Of a stretch of 64,000 nt of DNA, positions 8,974-18,047 are shown in pieces. The notes below the pieces were generated by a model that saw only the letters and a program-made list of their open reading frames with translations, was not told where the DNA came from and searched no databases. Position 1 is the first letter of the stretch. Each line of letters starts with the position of its first letter. This DNA comes from CAZBLP01 sp964492825. Lineage in GTDB: Bacteria; DYJV01. The position numbers were made by a program, and so were the translations under genes. The stretch is from assembly GCA_964492825.1 (NCBI GenBank), contig CAZBLP010000002.1:1-64000 (forward strand). Reading direction: 5' to 3'.

Positions 8974-9798
8974 TTACTCCATTAATTTTTCAGCTAATTT
9001 TTCTGAAGAAAAAACCAAAGATTCCAGGTCAAGATAATCAAGAACATTTTTATCATAAAGAAATTTTACAGAAGCATCAATTCCTTCATCTTTTAATTCA
9101 TCGTAAAAATTTACTCTTATTGGCAATTTGGGAAATATGTAAAACACTATACATATATCAGCAACACATTCATTTTTATCTAAAATTTTTCCACCTAATT
9201 TATTGGCTCTTTCTTTTAATAAGTTTAATTTCCCTTTGAAATATTCCTTAATAGGATTTTCAGCGCCTTTTTTTAGAGCTGATATTTTGGAGATTGAATT
9301 AGGCATATTTTCCATTGCAATCCATTGACCGGCAATCCCTTTTTCACCAGCAAAGAATATATAATTATAAATTAAAATTTTATCATATATATCAAAATCT
9401 TCATTGTTATCTTTTTTTAACGTCAAAGTATTATCTTTTCTATATAAAAAAATAAAAGTATCTATGTAATAAATTTTTAACATTTCTGTATTATCTTTTT
9501 TTTCATAAATTAAGTCCAGTTTTTTAGCAACTTTTTGAAAATCTAATTTTACAATACTACTTTCTAAGTTTGTTAAGGCATGCATACCAGGTATTCTATC
9601 TTTTTTTTCTGATTCAAAATAATCTTTAATCTCTTTTTTTAACTGTGGTGTAAGTTTTATATATGGACATTTTTTATAATCTATTGTTCTTCTTGTAACA
9701 GCAGTTGCAAAAGCCATACAAGTGTTTAATCCACATTCTCCACAATTGTTTTTAGGTAGAGTTTTAATAATATCTATTGGAGAAATTTCACCTTTCAT
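8974..9798 (-). CDS. Fe-S cluster domain plus DUF3786 protein
   Basis: About 274 residues. The N-terminus carries a four-cysteine motif (NCGECGLNTC then KKCPY) like the [4Fe-4S] domain at the front of the corrinoid iron-sulfur protein large subunit (AcsC/CdhE). The rest resembles DUF3786: a core with an INFYDELKDEG-type acidic patch followed by a VKFLYDKN...YLDLESLV end. The ATG at 9798 follows AAGG by eight bases; an ATG at 9819 lacks a ribosome binding site. Function is unknown. The Fe-S domain, the neighbouring cobalt transporter and the CobD-like gene suggest a link to corrinoid proteins, which is inference. Two more DUF3786 genes lie at 34154 and 38886. Confidence 0.75.
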   Translation of the reverse strand: MKGEISPIDIIKTLPKNNCGECGLNTCMAFATAVTRRTIDYKKCPYIKLTPQLKKEIKDYFESEKKDRIPGMHALTNLESSIVKLDFQKVAKKLDLIYEKKDNTEMLKIYYIDTFIFLYRKDNTLTLKKDNNEDFDIYDKILIYNYIFFAGEKGIAGQWIAMENMPNSISKISALKKGAENPIKEYFKGKLNLLKERANKLGGKILDKNECVADICIVFYIFPKLPIRVNFYDELKDEGIDASVKFLYDKNVLDYLDLESLVFSSEKLAEKLME

Positions 9799-9977
9799 AT
9801 TTTCAACCTTGCCTGACATATTATTGGCTTAATGTTAAAAGTTAAATCAGTCTATATAAAAAAGTTTTTATTTCCAACGATTACAGAGTTTAAATTTAAG
9901 GAATCTCTGATTTATAATTGATAAAAGGAAAAAAGTCAAAATATTTCGCCTACAGGAGCAAATTGTTTAAATTGGTT

Positions 9978-10628
9978 TTAAGTTATAATTTTTCCTTTTT
10001 CTAATATAACTTTTTTATTTGTAACTTGGTTAACAAATATTTCATCATGAGATATAATAATAAAAGATAGATCTGTATTTTTTAAAAAATCTATTAAAAG
10101 CTCTAAATGCTTTTTGTCAATTCCATTTGTAGGTTCATCCAAAAGCAATACTTCTGGGTTCATTGCAAGAATCGTTGCAAGTGCAACCATTCTTTTTTCA
10201 CCACCAGAAAGTTTGTATGTAATCCTATCTTTCAAATGATAAATTTTTAATTTTTTCAGAGTCTCTTCTGCTATTTTTTTTGCCTGCTCCCCTTTATAGC
10301 CTATATTTAACGGGCCAAAAGCAACATCATCAATAACAGTTGGAGAAAATAGTTGATCATCTGAATCTTGAAAAAGAAAACCGATTTTTGTCCTGTATTT
10401 TTTGAAATCTTGTTCAGAATTCATTAAATTACCAAAAAGATGAATTGTACCTGAGTTAACAGATAAAAGTCCCATTATTACATGAAAAAGAGTAGTTTTT
10501 CCTGAGCCGTTTTCACCTAATAATGCAACTTTTTCATTTTTATTTAAATTAAAATTGAGATTATGCAGAATATTTTTTTTAGAAGTGTATGAAAAGGACA
10601 CATTTTCTAATTTTATTAATGGAAGCAA
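9978..10628 (-). CDS. cbiO: Cobalt/nickel ECF transporter ATPase CbiO
   Basis: ATP-binding subunit that powers energy-coupling-factor uptake of cobalt or nickel. It shows Walker A GENGSGKTT, a Q-loop (LFQDSDDQLFSPTV), the signature LSGGEKRM, Walker B VLLLDEPTNG and the switch His in IISHDE. A longer frame exists to 10661, but a TTG at 10628 is preceded by AGGAG seven bases away, giving LPLIKLENVSFSY as the start and a 216-residue protein; this overlaps the end of cbiQ by 13 bases. It lacks the long C-terminal extension of many CbiO proteins. Some 180 bases without a gene separate it from the Fe-S/DUF3786 gene. Confidence 0.88.
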   Translation of the reverse strand: MLPLIKLENVSFSYTSKKNILHNLNFNLNKNEKVALLGENGSGKTTLFHVIMGLLSVNSGTIHLFGNLMNSEQDFKKYRTKIGFLFQDSDDQLFSPTVIDDVAFGPLNIGYKGEQAKKIAEETLKKLKIYHLKDRITYKLSGGEKRMVALATILAMNPEVLLLDEPTNGIDKKHLELLIDFLKNTDLSFIIISHDEIFVNQVTNKKVILEKGKIIT

Positions 10629-11371
10629 AAAGATACTCCTACAAGAATAGTAATATAACAAACTCCGAAAATAGAATAAGCCAAATCTTTTTTAGCAAAG
10701 GTAAAGTGCTTTAACGTATAGAAAGTTCCGTCAAACCCCCGGCATAACATGGCCTTAATTACTCTGGTGGCTCTGTCATAACTTTTTATTATAAGTATAC
10801 CAACAAGATAAGCATAAGTTTTATAGGTGAAAAGATTTGTTGAGGGCTTAAAACCTCTAATTTTTAAAGAGTTAGTCAATTTTTGATATTGAAGAGATAT
10901 ATCGTGTATATATCTGTAACAAAAAAAGAGTAAAAAAATTAGCTTTTTGGGCACTTTAAGGTGTTCAAGAGCATGGGCGATTTCAATAAATGATGATATC
11001 CCAAGCAAAAAAATTGTTGTAATAACAATAGCATTTGATTTTAACGTTATAAGATACGCATAGTCAAAGCCTTGCTTTGTAAATTGTAGAGTCTTAAACT
11101 GATACAATATATCTCCAGGGTATGACATAGGTAAAAATACCCATAGAATAAATATGAAGCCATTAACAACAGACAACCTTTTAAATAAGTTTGAAAAATT
11201 TATACTCTTAGTTAAAATTAATATTACAGGTAAAGTTAAAGCAAAATATGCTGCATTAATGCTGTTGCTCAACGCAACAACAAGAGAGTAAGTAAAACAA
11301 AAAATTATTCTTACTCTTGGGTCAATACTTGCAATAACTGAATTTGAATTTATAAATTTAGAATCAATCAT
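10616..11371 (-). CDS. cbiQ: Cobalt/nickel ECF transporter membrane subunit CbiQ
   Basis: A 251-residue integral membrane T-component. It opens with DPRVRIIFCFTYSLVVALSN, typical of CbiQ, has about five to six hydrophobic helices, and keeps the coupling region LKIRGFKPSTN and the AMLCRGFDG motif (A-R-G type) that contacts the ATPase. It overlaps the upstream CbiL-like gene by eight bases and the downstream cbiO by 13. The substrate-binding S component CbiM/NikM is not present anywhere in the window. Confidence 0.9.
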   Translation of the reverse strand: MIDSKFINSNSVIASIDPRVRIIFCFTYSLVVALSNSINAAYFALTLPVILILTKSINFSNLFKRLSVVNGFIFILWVFLPMSYPGDILYQFKTLQFTKQGFDYAYLITLKSNAIVITTIFLLGISSFIEIAHALEHLKVPKKLIFLLFFCYRYIHDISLQYQKLTNSLKIRGFKPSTNLFTYKTYAYLVGILIIKSYDRATRVIKAMLCRGFDGTFYTLKHFTFAKKDLAYSIFGVCYITILVGVSFCFH

Positions 11372-11963
11372 TTTTAGCCTTAAAATATAGTATTATACCA
11401 AAAATTCCGAAAATATATCCTATGCCACCAAAGATTTCATTAAAAGAAGGCTTGTTATTTCTTAAAAGAGCTAATTCCCTTAAAACAGGTTTTAGTTTTT
11501 TATCAAGCATTTTACCTATTTTTTTATAATCGCATTGTGTTTGAACAGCTGTATTATTAGGATTAGGCTGAGATTGCTTTGCCTGTGTCTCTGTGGTGAT
11601 GTTTGACGAATTATTTTTTTCATCGCTTTCCATCCATTGTGAAGGCTTTATTATGACCTCTGTTCTGTGTCCCATTTCAGCGTCAAGTACTATTTTTAAA
11701 TTATGGTTTTTAGGCAATTTAGGTATTTTAAAGTTAAATTTTCCTTTTAAATCTGTTTTTCCTTTTAAAAGTAATTTATCTAAATTGTTGTCATATATCA
11801 AAATCTCCGAGTTTCTGCACTTTGTACCGTCACTAAAGTAAGTTTCAAGATACATTTGGTTATTTTCAGCATAATAGAAAATATTAACTTTATGAGCATA
11901 AAGGAGAGAATTAACACCTAAAAAAAAGCCTAATAAAGTAAATACATATAAATATTTTTTCAT
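11364..11963 (-). CDS. CbiL/NikL-like periplasmic component of the cobalt/nickel transporter
   Basis: About 199 residues with a signal peptide (MKKYLYVFTLLGFFLGVNSLLYA), followed directly by the mature start HKVNIFYYAEN, an Ig-like/carboxypeptidase-regulatory fold with GKTDLKGKFNFKIPK and the conserved LDAEMGHRTEV patch, a low-complexity Ser/Thr/Asn/Gln linker, and a C-terminal transmembrane helix (GGIGYIFGIFGIILYF). This arrangement matches the extra CbiL/NikL subunit found beside NikMQO transporters. The mature N-terminal His after signal cleavage could be a metal ligand. The ATG at 11963 gives the best signal peptide; an in-frame upstream ATG at 11987 would lie inside the T-run of the preceding hairpin. 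Overlaps cbiQ by eight bases. Confidence 0.75.
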   Translation of the reverse strand: MKKYLYVFTLLGFFLGVNSLLYAHKVNIFYYAENNQMYLETYFSDGTKCRNSEILIYDNNLDKLLLKGKTDLKGKFNFKIPKLPKNHNLKIVLDAEMGHRTEVIIKPSQWMESDEKNNSSNITTETQAKQSQPNPNNTAVQTQCDYKKIGKMLDKKLKPVLRELALLRNNKPSFNEIFGGIGYIFGIFGIILYFKAKND

Positions 11964-11985
11964 TTCATTATCCAAAATTTTTTGC

Positions 11986-12055
11986 AAAAAAAAACCACGA
12001 AGAATATATCATCATATAACCTTCGTGGTTTTAAAAATTCTTTCTTAGAATTTTT
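11986..12055 (-). terminator. Tandem hairpins between kinase gene and cobalt-transport operon
   Basis: On the minus strand a 9-bp A/T hairpin (12033-12055) is followed by a perfect 12-bp stem (arms 11991-12002 and 12021-12032, 18-base loop) and nine T residues. By structure this is an intrinsic terminator for the kinase gene. It lies only about 23 bases before the CbiL-like start codon, so any transcript of the transport operon must pass through it, unless transcription begins within those few bases. It may therefore act as an attenuator. No known cobalamin riboswitch core is visible. Confidence 0.75.
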
Positions 12056-12096
12056 AATTAAAAGTTACTATCATAAAAAATTTTTAAAGTCAATGT

Positions 12097-13965
12097 TTAA
12101 TTTAAAGTACTTAAAAATAAATTTATTTTATTAATAAGTTCACTTCCCGTTATAGGTTTTTCAAGTATATTTTTAACACAAGAGTATTTCTTTAGCGATA
12201 ATACCGTGGAATCAATATATCCAGTTATTATAAAAACAGGATAATTCAGATTATTGTTGATTAAAAAATCTAAAACATCTTTGGCATTTTTATTGTCATC
12301 CAAAACAAAATCAAGAATTATAAGGTCTGGATTAATATTTATCAAATTATCACAGAAATCTTTGGTTTTATCAAAATCAAAGATTTGGAATCCGTAAAAA
12401 TCAAGAATTTCAGCTAAACTGTTTTTAAAATAAACATCATCATCTAATATTATGATTTTATAAGATTCTTTTTTACTTTTTTCTGTTGTTTCAAACCTAT
12501 ATGAAGCCTGATCCTCAAATTGGTATTCTGGAATTAAAACAATAAATTCGGTAAATTCATTTATTTTTGAAATCACATCAATGCTTCCGCCAATTTCTTT
12601 AATTTCCCTCATTACAATTGACAGCCCTAAACCTGTACCTTTTTTTACATAACTATCCTGGCCTGTTTTTGAGGTAAAAAAAGGTTCAAAAATTTTCTCT
12701 TTAAATTCATCAGGAATTCCAGTACCGTTATCTCTAACAACTATTCTAATAAAAGGTTTTTCTCTAATAAAAACTTTTTCACAAGATATTGAGATAATAC
12801 CCTTTTCCTTTTTGCTTGTATGTATTGCGTCAGCGGCATTAATAATAAGGTTAAGTAAAACTTGAACAATAGAAGATTTATTGCCAAAGAATTTTTCTCT
12901 TTTGCATTTAATATCAGTTTCCAGACTTATATTGGAATATTTTTTTATTGCTGGAGAAACAATAGCCAGAGCATCTTGCAAACACGATATAAAAGTTATG
13001 GATTCTTTGGAAATTTTTGATTTTCTTGTAAAATTCAACATTTTTTGTAATAGATCATTTGCCTTGCCAATCAAATTGTCAATATTATCCAGATATTTGT
13101 CAATTTTTTCAGTATTATTTTTTTTAATTAATTTTGTTAATTCAACGTTATATCCAATACCTGTTAATATGTTGTTTATATCATGAATGATGGAACCTGT
13201 CATAAGTCCTATTAATTCCATTTTTTGAGCTTGTTTAAGTTGAGTTTCAAGTTCTTTTTTTTCTCTTATATCTCTAAATACACAAATGTAATGTTCTATT
13301 TTGTTATTTTCATCAAATAATCCGAAAATTTTAACAGCACATGGCACTACCTCATTTTTATCATTAATGACATTTAATTCGCCGACCCAATGTTTATGCT
13401 CTTTTATTGTTTTAATTATTGCTTTAACAGTATTGATTGCCTGAGCAGATACAGGTAAAATGTTCTTAGCTTTTGTATTGCTGGGAATATTGCCAAGAAT
13501 TTTATTAAAATTCCTATTTTTATAGATTATTGTCCCATCTTTTTCTGTTATAAAAATTGCATCACTGTTTTCTTCAATAACTCTTGCAAATAGATCATGC
13601 TCTTTTTTTAGTTTTTCATGTTCCGTAACATCAAAAATCCATCCTTCCAATTTTTCTCCATTGTCAAATATTCTTCCTGAAAGAAATATATCTATAATCT
13701 TCCCATCTTTTCTCTTTATTTTAATTTTAAAGTTTTTAACCCTTCCATTTTCCTTTAATAAATTTAAAAATTTTTCTCTATCTTTTTTTTGAAAATATAT
13801 ATCTTCAGGAATATAAACCTTTTTTAATTCATCTAATGTTTCGTATCCGAATATTTTTAACAAATGTTTATTAGCATAAAGAAATTTACCAGAAACAGTT
13901 GATATGTAATAACCGACCAATGCATTTTCAATAGATTTTCTAAAATCGAAATTCTTTAGTTTCAT
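12097..13965 (-). CDS. PAS-PAS hybrid sensor histidine kinase with receiver domain
   Basis: A 622-residue soluble two-component sensor. Two PAS domains (about 10-118 and 122-235, the first with the IFGYETLDEL pattern and a PAC segment KIKRKDGKIIDIFLSGR) precede a DHp helix with the phospho-accepting His in GSIIHDINNILTGI (about 257), a HATPase domain with N-box LNLIINAADAI and GTGLGLS, and a C-terminal receiver (IIILDDDVYF, phospho-Asp in DLIILDFVLD, Lys in ILEKPI). No membrane helices are seen, so the signal is cytoplasmic. No response regulator lies beside it. It begins six bases after prfB ends and ends before a strong terminator. Confidence 0.9.
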   Translation of the reverse strand: MKLKNFDFRKSIENALVGYYISTVSGKFLYANKHLLKIFGYETLDELKKVYIPEDIYFQKKDREKFLNLLKENGRVKNFKIKIKRKDGKIIDIFLSGRIFDNGEKLEGWIFDVTEHEKLKKEHDLFARVIEENSDAIFITEKDGTIIYKNRNFNKILGNIPSNTKAKNILPVSAQAINTVKAIIKTIKEHKHWVGELNVINDKNEVVPCAVKIFGLFDENNKIEHYICVFRDIREKKELETQLKQAQKMELIGLMTGSIIHDINNILTGIGYNVELTKLIKKNNTEKIDKYLDNIDNLIGKANDLLQKMLNFTRKSKISKESITFISCLQDALAIVSPAIKKYSNISLETDIKCKREKFFGNKSSIVQVLLNLIINAADAIHTSKKEKGIISISCEKVFIREKPFIRIVVRDNGTGIPDEFKEKIFEPFFTSKTGQDSYVKKGTGLGLSIVMREIKEIGGSIDVISKINEFTEFIVLIPEYQFEDQASYRFETTEKSKKESYKIIILDDDVYFKNSLAEILDFYGFQIFDFDKTKDFCDNLININPDLIILDFVLDDNKNAKDVLDFLINNNLNYPVFIITGYIDSTVLSLKKYSCVKNILEKPITGSELINKINLFLSTLN

Positions 13966-13970
13966 GATAA

Positions 13971-15075
13971 TTATCCTCTAACTGAAAAAAGAAAGTTATT
14001 AATAAAATCACCCAGTAGTTCTCCGTCCATCATTGCTTTTACATTGCCGGTTTCAAATCCGGTTCTATGGTCCTTAACAAGCTGATAAGGATGCATAATA
14101 TATGATCTAATCTGACTTCCCCAACCAATTTCCTTCTGCTCGCCTCGCATTTCATCAATTTCTTCCTGATGTGCTTTTTTCTCAAGTTCATGAATTTTAG
14201 CTTTTAAAATATTCATAGCAACTTCTTTGTTTCTATGTTGGGATCTTTCATTCTGACATTGTACAACAATACCAGTAGGCAGGTGTGTAATTCTAACTGC
14301 TGAATCTGTTTTATTCACATGCTGGCCTCCTGCACCACTTGCTCTGTAAGTGTCAATCTTTAGGTCTTTTTCATTAATTTCAACTACTATTTCACTACTG
14401 ATCTCAGGAATTACGGAAATGGAAGCAAAAGAAGTATGCCGTTTTTTATTTGCATCAAAAGGAGAAATTCTAACCAATCTGTGAATGCCTGTCTCACTTT
14501 TCAACAATCCGTAGGCATAATCACCTTTTGCCAAAAAGGTTGCACTTTTTATACCAGCTTCTTCCATTGATTGTATATCTACGATTTCTGTTTTAAATCC
14601 TTTTTTTTCGCACCATCTCAGATACATTCTCAATAGCATTTCCGCCCAATCTTGAGCTTCAGTGCCGCCAGCACCAGCATTTATGCTAACTATTGCATTT
14701 GACTGGTCATTTGTATCAGACAAAATTTCTTTTATTTCAAGATTATTTATTTCTTTTTTTAAAATCTTAAGTTCTGCTTCTATTTCTTTAAAAAATTCTT
14801 CATCATTTTCAGATTCAAAAAGCTCAATAGATATATTAAGATCATCCAGTTTATTACAGAGTAAATTAAAATGATTTATAATATCTTTTAATCTTTTTTC
14901 CTCTTTTAAAATATTTTTTGCTTTTTCAGGATCATCCCAAAACTTGGACTCAGATAATTGGTGAGAAATTTGGGATAATGTTTTTTTCTTATCTTCAATT
15001 TCAAAGATAACTCCTTAAGTTATCAAGTTTTTTTTCTAATTCAGAGACTTCTTTTTTTATTTCCCAAAGCTCCAA
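13971..15075 (-). CDS. prfB: Peptide chain release factor 2, with programmed +1 frameshift
   Basis: RF2 reads UGA and UAA stop codons. A first frame starts at TTG 15075 (GGGAGG six bases upstream, inside the end of purA) and encodes 24 codons ending LDNLRSYL before an in-frame TGA at 15001-15003. The context AAGGAG-TTAT-CTT-TGA is the known RF2 autoregulatory slip site; shifting by one base continues with GAA ATT GAA to a full 367-residue protein. The rest shows the SPF codon-recognition motif (RISPFDANKK) and the catalytic GGQ (GAGGQHVNKTDS). Low RF2 would favour frameshifting and so raise RF2 synthesis. The gene is coupled to purA upstream and to the kinase downstream. Confidence 0.95.
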
Positions 15076-15076
15076 C

Positions 15077-16360
15077 TTATTCCTCCCAAAGGTTTTCTAA
15101 TATTAATGTATCATCTCTGTCTGCACCTATTGAAACTATTGAAATTTTCGTTTCAATTATATCTTCAATAGCCTTGATATAATCTTTGGCAGTCTGAGGA
15201 AGCTCGTTATATGTTTTTACTTTAGATTTTTCAATTATTCCCCATCCTTTGAAAGTTTTATAAATAGGTTTTACTTTTTCCAAGAAATAACAGTTATTTT
15301 GAAAATAGTCAAATTTCTTTTCATTAATATTATATGATGTGCAGATTTTAATCTCGTTAAGACCATCTAAAACATCAAGTTTAGTTAAAGCAATAGTATC
15401 AATATCATTTATATTTACTGCGTATTTCAGTGCAACTGCATCAAGCCATCCACATCGACGAGGTCTGCCTGTTGTGGAACCGAATTCGCCACCTTGTTCT
15501 CTGATTTTATCCCCTATTTCATTAAATAGCTCTGTTGGAAAAGGTCCTGAGCCAACTCTTGTAGTGTATGCTTTGGTAATACCAACAATTTTATTTAATG
15601 TTTTATAGCCTACGCCTGACCCTGAAAAAATATTTCCTGAAACTGTATTTGATGAAGTTACATAAGGATAAGTCCCATGGTCAATATCCAAAAGTATACC
15701 CTGAGCTCCTTCAAAAAGTATTTTTTTATTATTTTTTTTGGCATTAATTAAAAGCTGATGTGTATCAGCAATAAACTCTTTTAAATATTCTCCATACTTG
15801 AGATATTCATCTAAAATTGAGTTTTTATCTAATTTTTCTCCATTGTAATAAGCAAGTAGAAAATTTTTCTCAGGTAAAACTTCACTTAAAATAGCATCCA
15901 AAATATTTTTGTTAGTTAAATCTGCTATTCTGATACCTTTTCGTGATATTTTATCTTCATAAGCAGGTCCGATTCCCCTGCCTGTAGTACCTATTTTTTT
16001 TATCTCTCTTAACAAATCAAGTGAAACATGGTAAGGCATAATAACATGGGCATTAACACTTATTTTTAACCTATCCGGAGTTATTTCCAATCCGTTTTCT
16101 TTTAATGTTTCTATTTCCTTTATTAAAATTTTCGGATCAATAACCACTCCGTTTCCAATAACACATATGGCATTTTCATTAAAAATGCCTGAAGGAATAA
16201 GGTGTAGAATCGTTTTTTTATTGTTAATAACAAGGGTATGCCCGGCATTATTTCCTCCTTGAAATCTTGCAACAATATCAGCTTTATCAGCTAATATATC
16301 AACTATTTTACCTTTTCCCTCGTCACCCCATTGAGTCCCTAAGATAGCGATATTACTCAT
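15077..16360 (-). CDS. purA: Adenylosuccinate synthetase
   Basis: Converts IMP, aspartate and GTP to adenylosuccinate, the first committed step to AMP. The 427 residues begin with the GTP loop QWGDEGKGKIVDIL, and contain NNAGHTLV, GIGPAYEDK, GAQGILLDIDHGTYP and VTSSN, then KLDVLDGLNEI for base binding. AAGGAG precedes the ATG. Its stop overlaps the ribosome binding site of prfB, so the two are translated together. A terminator separates it from serA upstream. Confidence 0.96.
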   Translation of the reverse strand: MSNIAILGTQWGDEGKGKIVDILADKADIVARFQGGNNAGHTLVINNKKTILHLIPSGIFNENAICVIGNGVVIDPKILIKEIETLKENGLEITPDRLKISVNAHVIMPYHVSLDLLREIKKIGTTGRGIGPAYEDKISRKGIRIADLTNKNILDAILSEVLPEKNFLLAYYNGEKLDKNSILDEYLKYGEYLKEFIADTHQLLINAKKNNKKILFEGAQGILLDIDHGTYPYVTSSNTVSGNIFSGSGVGYKTLNKIVGITKAYTTRVGSGPFPTELFNEIGDKIREQGGEFGSTTGRPRRCGWLDAVALKYAVNINDIDTIALTKLDVLDGLNEIKICTSYNINEKKFDYFQNNCYFLEKVKPIYKTFKGWGIIEKSKVKTYNELPQTAKDYIKAIEDIIETKISIVSIGADRDDTLILENLWEE

Positions 16361-16382
16361 TTTTATCTCCTTAAAAATAAAA

Positions 16383-16411
16383 AACCAGCACTCAATTTCT
16401 GAGAGCTGGTT
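16383..16411 (-). terminator. Terminator after serA
   Basis: Stem AACCAGC/GCTGGTT extended by CTCA/TGAG across one mismatch, followed on the minus strand by TTTTTTATTTTT. It lies 19 bases beyond the serA stop and before the purA ribosome binding site. Confidence 0.75.
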
Positions 16412-16429
16412 AGGTTGAAAATTAAAGCT

Positions 16430-18022
16430 TTATAATTCAATTAATGTAGCAGAGACAATATTCGGTAGTTCATTTAAACCTTTGAGAATTTCTTCAGTTA
16501 TTTCATTGTCAACTTGAACAATGGATATAGCCATACCACCAATTGCTTCTCTGCCAAATTGCATATTGCCTATATTAATATTATTTTTCCCAAGATAAGA
16601 GCCAATATTCCCAATTACTCCAGGTTTGTCATAATTGTAAAGCAATATTATATGACCTGTAGGTTCTGCTTCTACACTAAAATTGTTAATTGAAACAATT
16701 CTAATATCTTCCTTACCAAACAATGCTCCTTCAACAGAATATTTGTTCTCGTCGTTAATTGTTGTAACAACAATAGAAGATGAAAAATTCTTACCTTCTT
16801 CATTTTTTGCTTCATTAATTCTGATACCTCTTTCTTTGGCAACTATTGGCGCATTTACAAAATTTACATTTTCACCCATCATTGGTGTTAGAAGCCCTTT
16901 AATTACAGACAAGGTAATAGGAGAAACATCATATTTTGCTACTTCACCGTAATATTCAATAAATACTTCAGTAAAGCCGCATGAATCTTTGCACATTTGA
17001 GTAACGAAACTTCCCATTTTTTCTCCTAATTTTATATATGGCTTAATTGACTTAAGCTCTTCCTGGCTGACAGAAGGCACATTTAAAGCATTTTTTATTA
17101 TACCGAAATTTAAAAAATCAACCATTTGCTCTGCAACAGCAACAGCCACATTATATTGAGCTTCTTTAGTAGAAGCACCAAGATGAGGTGTGCATATAAA
17201 TTTATCATGTTTAAAAAGCGGATGTGAAAAATCTGGTGGTTCTTTTGAAAAAACATCAAAAGCTGCACCAGCGACTTTACCGCTATTTAAAGCTTCCACA
17301 AGGTCATCTTCATTTACTATTCCACCTCTTGCACAGCAGATAATCCTAACCCCGTCTTTCATTTTTGCAAAAGTATCCTTATTAATAAGATCTTTGGTGT
17401 CTTTTGTTAATGGTGTGTGAACTGTAATGTAATCACTTTCTTTATAAATTTCCTCAAGACTGACAAGTTTAACACCTTTTTTAGATGCATTTTCTTCTGA
17501 AATAAACGGATCATAGCCAATTACTTTCATTTTTAAACCAATAGCTCTATTGGCAACAATAGTCCCTATATTACCAAGCCCTATAATTCCAAGGGTTTTA
17601 TTAAAAAGCTCTGTACCCATAAATTTGCTTTTTTCCCATTTGCCGTTTTTAAGACTTGCAGTAGCTTGCGGAATATTTCTTGAAAGTGACATCATCATTG
17701 CTAAAGTATGCTCAGCTGTTGTAATTGTATTGCCTTGGGGTGTATTCATAACAACTATTCCCTTTTCAGTAGCAGTAGGAATATCAACGTTATCAACACC
17801 AATCCCTGCTCTTCCTATGGCTTTTAATTTTGAAGCATATTTTAAAACATCTTTTGTGAGTTTTGTAGCGCTTCTAATAACAATACCGTCATATTCTCCA
17901 ATAACCTCCATTAATTCTTCTTTGCTCATACCAACTTTCACATCTACTTCTATATTATCTGCATTTTTAAGTATTTCAACTCCATGTTCATGGAGTTTGT
18001 CACTTACAAGCACTTTGTACAT
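16430..18022 (-). CDS. serA: D-3-phosphoglycerate dehydrogenase SerA
   Basis: Oxidises 3-phosphoglycerate to phosphohydroxypyruvate, the entry to serine synthesis. At 530 residues it is the long form: substrate domain with IRSATKLT, Rossmann loop GLGNIGTIVANRA, catalytic Arg region CARGGIVNEDDL, Glu in SKEPP and catalytic His in CTPHLGAST, then the ASB domain (about 320-450) and a C-terminal ACT domain (HIILLYNYDKPGVIGNIGSY) expected to sense serine. It is 25 bases downstream of a class V aminotransferase that could catalyse the next step, so the two form a serine pair. Confidence 0.95.
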   Translation of the reverse strand: MYKVLVSDKLHEHGVEILKNADNIEVDVKVGMSKEELMEVIGEYDGIVIRSATKLTKDVLKYASKLKAIGRAGIGVDNVDIPTATEKGIVVMNTPQGNTITTAEHTLAMMMSLSRNIPQATASLKNGKWEKSKFMGTELFNKTLGIIGLGNIGTIVANRAIGLKMKVIGYDPFISEENASKKGVKLVSLEEIYKESDYITVHTPLTKDTKDLINKDTFAKMKDGVRIICCARGGIVNEDDLVEALNSGKVAGAAFDVFSKEPPDFSHPLFKHDKFICTPHLGASTKEAQYNVAVAVAEQMVDFLNFGIIKNALNVPSVSQEELKSIKPYIKLGEKMGSFVTQMCKDSCGFTEVFIEYYGEVAKYDVSPITLSVIKGLLTPMMGENVNFVNAPIVAKERGIRINEAKNEEGKNFSSSIVVTTINDENKYSVEGALFGKEDIRIVSINNFSVEAEPTGHIILLYNYDKPGVIGNIGSYLGKNNINIGNMQFGREAIGGMAISIVQVDNEITEEILKGLNELPNIVSATLIEL

Positions 18023-18047
18023 TTTGAAACCCCTTTCTTAACTGTTT

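Noticed and set aside
9820..9977. Possible cobalamin riboswitch between cbiO and the Fe-S/DUF3786 gene
   Set aside because: I looked for the conserved B12-box and P-loop elements and found none; the gap is short and AT-rich.
10629..10661. Longer N-terminus of CbiO (starting 11 codons upstream of 10628)
   Set aside because: It gives a non-homologous MLYYYSCRSIF extension; the TTG at 10628 has a proper AGGAG and the usual start.
17550..18041. 163-codon frame antisense to serA
   Set aside because: serA is fully conserved on the other strand, and this frame lacks a ribosome binding site.
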